A stretch of 6,161 nucleotides of DNA, taken from Chitinophagaceae bacterium (GTDB lineage: Bacteria; Bacteroidota; Bacteroidia; Chitinophagales; Chitinophagaceae). Below, piece by piece: positions 1-5,192 of this stretch. Location: positions 1 through 6,161 of the forward strand of contig JANYEU010000157.1 of the NCBI GenBank assembly GCA_025362915.1, in the 5' to 3' direction. Both the position numbers and the translations under genes were made by a program. The first letter of the stretch is position 1; each line of letters starts with the position of its first letter. The notes below the pieces were generated by a model. It was not told the DNA's origin. It was given only the letters and a program-made list of their open reading frames with translations, and searched no databases.

Positions 1-146
1 GGTGGAACGATGTTTCGCATGGCTTGACAAATGCAGGAGACTTTGGAAGAACTGTGAACGCAAACTCAATACAAGCCTACAATTCATGGTACTCGCATTT
101 ATCGCCATCCTACTCAGAAGATTATGAACAGGTTCTTAGAAATTAA
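1..146 (+). CDS. C-terminal end of an unrecognised protein (5' truncated by window edge)
   Basis: The frame starting at base 3 is open from the window edge to a TAA at 144-146 and gives 47 residues. They begin WNDVSHGLTNAGDFGRTVNA and end EDYEQVLRN. The composition is that of a real soluble protein: Trp, Tyr, Asn and Gly rich, with few repeats. The other two plus frames are broken early (frame 1) or end at a TGA near 125 (frame 2). I do not recognise the family from this tail, and no motif here gives a function. A T7 run at 151-157 follows the stop, but I see no clear hairpin before it, so termination is uncertain. The next gene on the same strand has its own promoter, so the two are probably not an operon. 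Being coding is likely; identity is unknown. Confidence 0.7.
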   Translation, partial: WNDVSHGLTNAGDFGRTVNANSIQAYNSWYSHLSPSYSEDYEQVLRN

Positions 147-191
147 ATTGTTTTTTTCAACAGTATAACTAATAACTTTTGACTATACAGG

Positions 192-223
192 TTTGGTTGC
201 CGATGCCCCACCCCCTATATTTG
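192..223 (+). promoter_or_regulatory. Bacteroidota-type promoter for the beta-lactamase-family gene
   Basis: TTTG at 192-195 is followed after exactly 20 nt by TATATTTG at 216-223. This matches the Bacteroidota primary-sigma consensus TTTG-N19-21-TAnnTTTG at every fixed position. Transcription would start near 230, leaving a leader of about 22 nt before the ATG at 253. No Shine-Dalgarno is seen in that leader, as is usual in this phylum. Promoter activity is inferred from sequence only. Confidence 0.65.
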
Positions 224-252
224 TGGCTGTACCATTGATACGTCACTAAATA

Positions 253-1482
253 ATGATTCGAAAAATGTTATTACCCCTTCTTAGCTACTTATGTATATTG
301 TTGTCGTGCGGTACCTCCCAAAATCAACCTCCTGTTGTAAAACATGGTGGTTTGGATACTACCTCTCACCTTAAACAACTTACTCCAAAAGAGAAGGAAT
401 ACTACTTTAATGCCATTACACCCTTGTACAAAAGCATGTTATTACAAAAGGGGTTCAATGGGGCAATACTCGCTGCAAAAAATGGCGACATTGTATTTGA
501 AGATTATCATGGCTTCGCTAATTTCAAGACAAAGGAATTGATTAATGCCACAACCCCTTTTCATCTGGCATCCATCTCAAAAACTTTTACGGCCATGACT
601 ACCTTAAGAATGATGGAACAAGGTAAGCTGGCTTTAGAAGATGATGTAAAGAAATATCTTCCTACTTTTCCATATACCAACGTCACGATAAAAGATTTGC
701 TTACCCATCGTAGTGGATTGCCCAACTACATATATTTTATGGAAGGCGGGCGCGAAGTGCAGTACGTACGCAAACTAAGTAAACGCGGAAAGAGTATATT
801 GGTAAAAAGTGCAGTGGTAAATAAGGGTAAGGGCTTTGTTGGGCAAGCCACAAATAAGGATATTTTAAATTGGATGGTGAATAAAAGACCCCCGATAGAA
901 GCATCACCCAACAGGGTTTTTAAATACTGTAACACCAATTATGTATTGCTAGCCTTGATAGTCGAAAAAGTTACAGGCATGGCTTTTCCCAAGTATATGA
1001 AAGACAGTGTTTTTACGCCATTGGGTATGACAAGTAGCTTCATTTTTACCCCAGAAGATATACCTAATTATAAACCATCCTATACTGGTAAAACGCCTGC
1101 CCCAATAGAAAAGTTTGATTGTGTTTATGGCGATAAATGTGTTTATAGTACCGTTCGGGATATGCTGCAATGGGATAAGGCATTGTATGAAGGTAGCTTT
1201 GTAAGCAAGCCTACACTAGAAATGGCGTTTAAAGGGTACAGCAATGAACACAGGGGAGTACATAATTATGGACTTGGTTGGAGATTGTTGGTAGAGCCAA
1301 CTGAAACTATCGTATATCACAATGGTTGGTGGCATGGCAATAATACCGTATTCACACGCTTGGTAAAGGATAGCGCCACACTAATTATTCTAGGCAATAA
1401 ATATAACAGCAATATATACTCAGCCCGAAAGATCACCTCTGTATTTACAGGCAATATTGATACAACAAAACTTATCGAGTAA
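253..1482 (+). CDS. Serine beta-lactamase-family lipoprotein (class C / penicillin-binding-protein-like hydrolase)
   Basis: A 409-residue protein of the beta-lactamase/transpeptidase-like serine hydrolase family (the class C beta-lactamase, D-Ala-D-Ala peptidase and esterase group). The N-terminus has a basic start, a hydrophobic stretch and a lipobox LLSC with Cys19, so it is probably an exported, lipid-anchored envelope protein. The nucleophile motif SxxK is S107-I-S-K110, within HLASISKTF. The second motif YxN is Y225-C-N227, within KYCNTNYVLLALI. The third, usually KTG or HTG, appears to be H356-N-G358 before WWHG. Other family landmarks are DLLTHRSGLPNY (148-159) and PLGM (256-259). The spacing from Ser107 to Tyr225 is 118 residues, against about 86 in AmpC; the excess is a Lys/Arg-rich stretch at about 167-193. 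The start at 253 fits the signal peptide and sits about 22 nt after the predicted transcription start; Met5 is the only near alternative. The family includes esterases, peptidases and transacylases, so antibiotic hydrolysis should not be assumed. Family certain, substrate unknown. Confidence 0.93.
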   Translation: MIRKMLLPLLSYLCILLSCGTSQNQPPVVKHGGLDTTSHLKQLTPKEKEYYFNAITPLYKSMLLQKGFNGAILAAKNGDIVFEDYHGFANFKTKELINATTPFHLASISKTFTAMTTLRMMEQGKLALEDDVKKYLPTFPYTNVTIKDLLTHRSGLPNYIYFMEGGREVQYVRKLSKRGKSILVKSAVVNKGKGFVGQATNKDILNWMVNKRPPIEASPNRVFKYCNTNYVLLALIVEKVTGMAFPKYMKDSVFTPLGMTSSFIFTPEDIPNYKPSYTGKTPAPIEKFDCVYGDKCVYSTVRDMLQWDKALYEGSFVSKPTLEMAFKGYSNEHRGVHNYGLGWRLLVEPTETIVYHNGWWHGNNTVFTRLVKDSATLIILGNKYNSNIYSARKITSVFTGNIDTTKLIE

Positions 1483-1515
1483 TACTTGATAAATGCACCT
1501 GATTTTCTCAATTTA

Positions 1516-1599
1516 AGGTAGAAAAAGTCATTTTTTAGGTAAGAATAATGACTTTTTAAGTAAGAATTGTCACTCTTCAGGTAAGAATTGACACCTTGC
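1516..1599. repeat. Four tandem copies of a degenerate 21-bp repeat
   Basis: Four head-to-tail units of exactly 21 bp lie at 1516-1536, 1537-1557, 1558-1578 and 1579-1599. Each begins with a version of AGGTAAGAATT (AGGTAGAAAAA, AGGTAAGAATA, AAGTAAGAATT, AGGTAAGAATT), then has a short variable core containing GTCA or TGAC, then a pyrimidine-rich tail (strong in units 1-3, reduced in unit 4). Because 21 is a multiple of three, any frame through the array gives a seven-residue period; on the minus strand it reads YLKSDNS-like. The units have diverged, so the array is old or under some constraint. It begins 34 nt after the beta-lactamase-family stop codon. Function unknown. Confidence 0.8.
1522..1557 (+). 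terminator. Possible terminator hairpin for the beta-lactamase-family gene
   Basis: AAAAAGTCATT (1522-1532) is a perfect inverted copy of AATGACTTTTT (1547-1557), giving an 11-bp stem with a 14-nt loop. The right arm ends in five T residues and lies about 40 to 75 nt after the stop at 1482. The stem has only three G-C pairs and the loop is large, so it would be a weak intrinsic terminator. It overlaps the first two units of the tandem repeat, so the symmetry could be a by-product of that array. Confidence 0.4.
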
Positions 1600-1791
1600 A
1601 TCTTGTGTATTGCCTCCTGCACTGCATCGAACAATGCGGTAACAACAACCTTCAACACTTTGCAAACAGCCATTGACGACCGCCTAACCCTATATACAAT
1701 ACTTACGAAAGGACTCTGCGTATCAAGGAAGCGGTAAAAAGCCAATATGGCGTAGCCTCAACAATATAAATTGATAAAAGGCTTGAAGTGT

Positions 1792-1836
1792 AATCATCCG
1801 AAACCGTAGTGAACAAAACGAAGCGGGGCTATCTAA
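1792..1836. repeat. Possible degenerate extragenic dispersed repeat
   Basis: The stretch reads AATCATCCGAAACCGTAGTG, continues with GAACAAAACGAAGCGGGGCT and then ATCTA. It is more GC-rich than the flanking sequence. Its layout (CATCC, then CGTAGTG, then CGAAGC, then ATCT) resembles intergenic repeats I associate with Bacteroidota genomes, of the type TCATCCTGAGCG...GAAGGATCT. Only one copy is in the window, so repetition cannot be shown here. The call is pattern recollection. Confidence 0.25.
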
Positions 1837-1898
1837 TACAATGACATTGAAAGATATGGCTGGCAGACAAATAAATTCGGCTTTGGTGTATGTGCATA

Positions 1899-1934
1899 AA
1901 AAAACGTTCAGTTATAAGTAACTGAACGTTTTTT
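1899..1934 (-). terminator. Strong bidirectional intrinsic terminator after rpsT
   Basis: A perfect 16-bp stem pairs 1899-1914 (AAAAAACGTTCAGTTA) with 1919-1934 (TAACTGAACGTTTTTT) around the four-base loop TAAG at 1915-1918. Read on the minus strand it starts 15 nt after the rpsT stop and ends in a run of T, which fits a rho-independent terminator. The flanking A and T runs make it symmetric, so it should also stop plus-strand transcripts running on from the beta-lactamase-family gene. Confidence 0.85.
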
Positions 1935-1949
1935 ATTAATCTGTTTAAA

Positions 1950-2213
1950 TTAAGCGGTTGCCTTTTCAGCATTAGCCTTCTTGGCCAATTTGCTTTTTAG
2001 GTTTGCAGCTTTGTTTCTGTGTATGATACCTCTTTTCGCAAGTTTGTCTATCATAGAAACCACACTAGGTAGTTTGCCTGTAAATTCAGCAGTGCCAACA
2101 GTTGTTTTCAAGTCACGGATGGCATTACGGGTAGTTTTACCATAATAACGGTTACTATCTCTGCGTTTTGCCGCTTGCCTTGTATCTTTCTTGGTTGCTT
2201 TATGATTTGCCAT
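1950..2213 (-). CDS. rpsT: 30S ribosomal protein S20
   Basis: An 87-residue, strongly basic protein that begins MANHKATKKDTRQAAKRR and carries the conserved S20 core. That core includes the NRYYGKTTRNAIRDL segment (21-35) and KLAKRGIIHRNKAANLKSKL (57-76), where the Lys/Arg-rich helix contacts rRNA. S20 is a helical-bundle primary binder of 16S rRNA and takes part in early 30S subunit assembly. The length is normal for the family (about 85-90). The start is fixed by the family N-terminus MANHK/MANIK. The Lys/Ala-rich C-terminus is intact and ends in the stop at 1950-1952. It is a single-gene unit with its own promoter (2234-2264) and a terminator 15 nt after the stop, transcribed divergently from sucA. 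The predicted leader is only about 14 nt. Nothing about the protein is unusual. Confidence 0.97.
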   Translation of the reverse strand: MANHKATKKDTRQAAKRRDSNRYYGKTTRNAIRDLKTTVGTAEFTGKLPSVVSMIDKLAKRGIIHRNKAANLKSKLAKKANAEKATA

Positions 2214-2233
2214 ATACTAAAATTTTCGGATTG

Positions 2234-2264
2234 CAAATGTAGGGGTATCTTTTGGTTTGTGAAA
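2234..2264 (-). promoter_or_regulatory. Bacteroidota-type promoter for rpsT
   Basis: On the minus strand TACATTTG (2241 down to 2234) matches the -7 consensus TAnnTTTG exactly. Nineteen nucleotides upstream is TTTC (2264-2261), one mismatch from the -33 element TTTG. Transcription would start near 2227, giving a leader of about 14 nt before the rpsT ATG at 2213, with no Shine-Dalgarno. This position and orientation fit rpsT well. Confidence 0.6.
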
Positions 2265-2343
2265 ATATTTTTCAAACTTTTATTTTCTAAATGGTTATTT
2301 GACGAAAACGTTATTCAAAAAATATTTAAAACGAGGATAAATA

Positions 2344-2376
2344 TTTCTATTGCTTAAACTTGTTATACGATATTTG
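2344..2376 (+). promoter_or_regulatory. Tentative promoter for the sucAB operon
   Basis: GATATTTG at 2369-2376 is one base from the -7 consensus TAnnTTTG. TTTC at 2344-2347 lies 21 nt upstream and is one base from the -33 consensus. Transcription would start near 2383, giving a leader of about 32 nt to the sucA ATG at 2415. Two mismatches in a very AT-rich region make this weaker than the other two promoters here. Another nearby site could be used instead. Confidence 0.4.
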
Positions 2377-2414
2377 CAAAAATTTTTTAAATTAAAGTAG
2401 AACAATCGGGCAAC

Positions 2415-5156
2415 ATGAAGGATTTCTCGTACATCACAAACTCTCACCCAAGTTACATTGAAAGTCTTTACCAAGATTTTTTAAAAGATCCCAACAGTAT
2501 TGATGCAGACCTAAAGAAATTTTTTGAAGGATTTGATTTCGCTGTAGTAAATGGTAGTGCGGTAGCTAATGGTACGCAGGTGACCGTTGCGGCAGTTGAA
2601 GTGGATTGGATGAAAGAGATAAGGGTTTATCGATTGATTCTTGGTTACAGAAACAAGGGGCATCTATTAGCTAAAACAAATCCTATCAGGACAAGAAAGG
2701 ATAGATGTGCCAACCTAGAATTATCTTTCTTTGGGTTATCAGACAATGATTTGGATACCACATTTCAGGCTGGTAATATCATAGGGATTGGAACAACCAC
2801 ATTGAAAAATATACTTACACACTTGCAAAATGTGTATGCCAACCATGTTGGGGTTGAATTTAAATATATTAGTGACCAAGTAAAGGTTGATTGGCTTACC
2901 AATGAATTGGAAAAGGATTTCTTTAAGCCTATTGAATTGGATAAGAAGAAAAGGATTCTAGAAAAACTTAACCAAGGGGTAATCTTCGAGAAGTTCTTAC
3001 ATACAAAATACATAGGACAAAAGAGATTCTCTTTGGAGGGTGGCGAAACTACCATTGCCGCTTTGGATGCCATCATCAATACCGCTGCCGACTATGATGT
3101 ACAAGAAGTGGTTATTGGTATGGCACACCGTGGTCGTTTAAACATCCTTGCAAACATTTTGGGTAAGACTTATGAGCAGATATTCAGCGAGTTTGAAGGT
3201 ACTGCCGTAATGGATCAAACGATGGGTAGTGGTGATGTAAAGTATCACATGGGCTTCGGTAGTGAGATTATTACACCTAATAATAAGAATATCCACTTGA
3301 AGCTAATGCCTAACCCTTCTCATTTGGAGGCAGTGGATCCTGTTGTGGTAGGTTTTGCAAGGGCTAAGGCTGATGTATTATATAATAGCGATTTTGATAA
3401 GATATTGCCAATATTGATACATGGTGATGCATCGGTGGCTGGTCAGGGAATTGTTTACGAAGTGTTACAAATGAGCAACCTGCAAGGATATTATACGGGT
3501 GGAACCATTCACTTTGTAATCAATAATCAAATAGGTTTCACAACAGATTTTGAAGATGCAAGAACTGCTGATTACTGTACTTCAGTTGCGTCAATGGTTC
3601 AAGCACCAGTATTGCACGTTAATGGAGACGATGCAGAAGCAGTGGTTCGTTGCGCTGAGATTGCAGCGAGGTATCGTCAGGAATTTAATAAGGACATTTT
3701 TATCGATATGGTGTGCTATCGTAAGCACGGCCACAATGAAGGTGATGATCCTAAATACACACAGCCACAGTTGTATGCGTTGATTGATAAACATTCCAAT
3801 CCGCGTGAACAATATATAAAGTTCTTATCAGAAAATGGAGAAGCTGATGCGCAGGATCTTGCAAAGAACATGGAGAAGAAATTCTGGGCAGACTTGCAGG
3901 AAAGGCTTGATGAAGTTAAACAATCTCCTTTGCCTTATAAGCAACAGAAGCCAGAGATTGTATGGGAAAGTATGACAAAGGCCAAGCCTTCCGATTTTGA
4001 TTATTCTCCTTTAACAGCCATCAGTCCTGAAACAGCAAAACTTTTGTTTGATGGTTTGATGAAATGGCCTGAGGAATTTAAACCGCTTAAAAAGGTAGAA
4101 AAACTCATTCAAGAGAAATTAAAGCTTCTGGAAGCTGAACAAAAGATAGACTGGGCTACTGGTGAATTGATGGCCTACGGTTCTTTATTATTAGACGGAA
4201 ACATTGTTCGTATGAGCGGGCAAGATGTGCAAAGGGGTACATTCAGTCACCGTCATGCGGTACTAAGGGACGAAGAAACAAACAAAGGTTATAACCGCTT
4301 GAATCATTTTGTAGAAGGGCAAGCTAATTTTAGGGTTTATAACTCTTTACTGAGCGAATATGGTGTATTGGGCTTTGAATATGGATATAGTTTGGCCAAT
4401 CCTAATGCGTTGGTTGTTTGGGAAGCACAGTTTGGTGATTTCTGCAATGGCGCACAAACAATGATTGATCAGTTTATTGCTGGTGGAGAACAAAAGTGGC
4501 AACGCCAAAATGGATTGGTTATGTTGTTGCCACACGGATACGAAGGTCAGGGACCAGAACATAGTAGTGCGCGCCCAGAAAGGTTCTTGCAAATGTGTGC
4601 TGAGTTGAACATGGTTATTACCAATGTTACTTCCGCAGCCAATTTGTTTCATTTGATAAGAAGACAAATGACATGGAACTTCAGGAAACCATTGATTAAC
4701 TTCTCTCCGAAGGCGAATCTTCGTAATCCTGTTACATTCAGTCATATCAGCGAGCTATCTACGGGTGGTTTCAAGGAAGTGATAGATGATGCAAGTATTA
4801 CTGATGCGTCTTCAGTTAAAAAAGTATTGTTCTGTAGCGGCAAGATATCTTTTGAATTGACAGATAAACAACAAAAGGAATCAAGAAGCGATATTGCTAT
4901 CATCCGTTTGGAACAATTATATCCATTGGCAACAAAACAATTGGATGAATTGAATAAGAAGTATAGCAAGGCTATGTGGTTCTGGGTACAGGAAGAGCCG
5001 CTAAACATGGGTGCTGCCTCTTTCCTTCAAATGAATTTAAAGAGTATTAATTTTGGTGTCATCAGTCGTAACCCGAGTGCATCTACTGCCACGGGTTACT
5101 CCAAGGTACATGCAAAAGAGCAGGCGGAGATAATAGATATGGCATTCAGTATTTAA
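2415..5156 (+). CDS. sucA: 2-oxoglutarate dehydrogenase E1 component (thiamine-dependent decarboxylase)
   Basis: A complete 913-residue E1 subunit that uses thiamine diphosphate to decarboxylate 2-oxoglutarate and transfers the succinyl group to the lipoyl arm of E2 (TCA cycle, cytoplasm). The N-terminal E2-interaction segment is at about 5-42 (ITNSHPSYIESLYQDFL), followed by the helical region VYRLILGYRNKGHLLAKTNP (71-90). The catalytic half has GMAHRGRLN (235-243), GDVKYHMGF (273-281), NPSHLEAVDP (300-309) and the cofactor/Mg motif GDAS (337-340) to NNQIGF (370-375). His238, His278 and His707 (in LLPHGYEGQGPEHSSAR) line up with E. coli His260, His298 and His729, by my memory of that sequence. 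The transketolase-like pyrimidine domain starts near 580, and the C-terminal domain includes VQEEPLNMGA (858-867) and STATGYSKVHAKEQAEI. Length is close to the usual 930 or so, with no break. The start is supported by the family N-terminus; no Shine-Dalgarno is present. sucB follows after 36 nt. Confidence 0.97.
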   Translation: MKDFSYITNSHPSYIESLYQDFLKDPNSIDADLKKFFEGFDFAVVNGSAVANGTQVTVAAVEVDWMKEIRVYRLILGYRNKGHLLAKTNPIRTRKDRCANLELSFFGLSDNDLDTTFQAGNIIGIGTTTLKNILTHLQNVYANHVGVEFKYISDQVKVDWLTNELEKDFFKPIELDKKKRILEKLNQGVIFEKFLHTKYIGQKRFSLEGGETTIAALDAIINTAADYDVQEVVIGMAHRGRLNILANILGKTYEQIFSEFEGTAVMDQTMGSGDVKYHMGFGSEIITPNNKNIHLKLMPNPSHLEAVDPVVVGFARAKADVLYNSDFDKILPILIHGDASVAGQGIVYEVLQMSNLQGYYTGGTIHFVINNQIGFTTDFEDARTADYCTSVASMVQAPVLHVNGDDAEAVVRCAEIAARYRQEFNKDIFIDMVCYRKHGHNEGDDPKYTQPQLYALIDKHSNPREQYIKFLSENGEADAQDLAKNMEKKFWADLQERLDEVKQSPLPYKQQKPEIVWESMTKAKPSDFDYSPLTAISPETAKLLFDGLMKWPEEFKPLKKVEKLIQEKLKLLEAEQKIDWATGELMAYGSLLLDGNIVRMSGQDVQRGTFSHRHAVLRDEETNKGYNRLNHFVEGQANFRVYNSLLSEYGVLGFEYGYSLANPNALVVWEAQFGDFCNGAQTMIDQFIAGGEQKWQRQNGLVMLLPHGYEGQGPEHSSARPERFLQMCAELNMVITNVTSAANLFHLIRRQMTWNFRKPLINFSPKANLRNPVTFSHISELSTGGFKEVIDDASITDASSVKKVLFCSGKISFELTDKQQKESRSDIAIIRLEQLYPLATKQLDELNKKYSKAMWFWVQEEPLNMGAASFLQMNLKSINFGVISRNPSASTATGYSKVHAKEQAEIIDMAFSI

Positions 5157-5192
5157 TCAACAAACAAGTAAAACACACGAAATAAATTATTT

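Larger units (their letters stand above)
1483..1949. other. Convergent intergenic region with repeats and terminators, no convincing gene
   Basis: This 467-nt stretch lies between the 3' ends of the beta-lactamase-family gene (plus) and rpsT (minus). It contains the four-unit 21-bp tandem repeat (1516-1599), a hairpin formed by its first two units, an unexplained stretch (1600-1786), a possible degenerate dispersed repeat (1792-1836) and the strong hairpin at 1899-1934. Plus-strand reading frames here are short and broken. One runs 1677-1769 (30 codons, no usable start). Another has an ATG at 1841 and ends inside the terminator after 26 codons. A minus-strand frame (1317-1745) crosses the repeats and the end of the neighbouring gene. 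I do not accept any of these as genes. No tRNA or other known RNA fold was seen by eye. Confidence 0.7.

Noticed and set aside
141..160. T7 run after the first stop codon as a terminator
   Set aside because: No stem of useful length precedes the T run, so an intrinsic terminator is not supported.
1317..1745. 142-codon minus-strand frame as a gene
   Set aside because: It overlaps the end of a certain gene on the other strand, runs through a tandem repeat, has no promoter or family resemblance I can see, and changes character along its length. It is kept as a finding only for the heptad repeat.
1677..1769. Plus-strand fragment reading LRIKEAVKSQYGVAS, resembling the start of a methyltransferase
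   Set aside because: Thirty codons bounded by stops with no start codon; the resemblance is slight and could be coincidence. A gene remnant cannot be shown.
1841..1921. 26-codon plus-strand frame starting ATG at 1841
   Set aside because: It ends inside the terminator hairpin, has no recognisable start signal or family, and is short enough to be chance.
2263..2327. Inverted repeat AAATATTTTT / AAAAATATTT between rpsT and sucA
   Set aside because: It is purely A and T in a very AT-rich region and the arms are 45 nt apart, so it is expected by chance.
2175..2357. 60-codon plus-strand frame across the rpsT start and the intergenic region
   Set aside because: It overlaps the rpsT start in antisense, covers both promoters and has a composition expected from AT-rich non-coding DNA.
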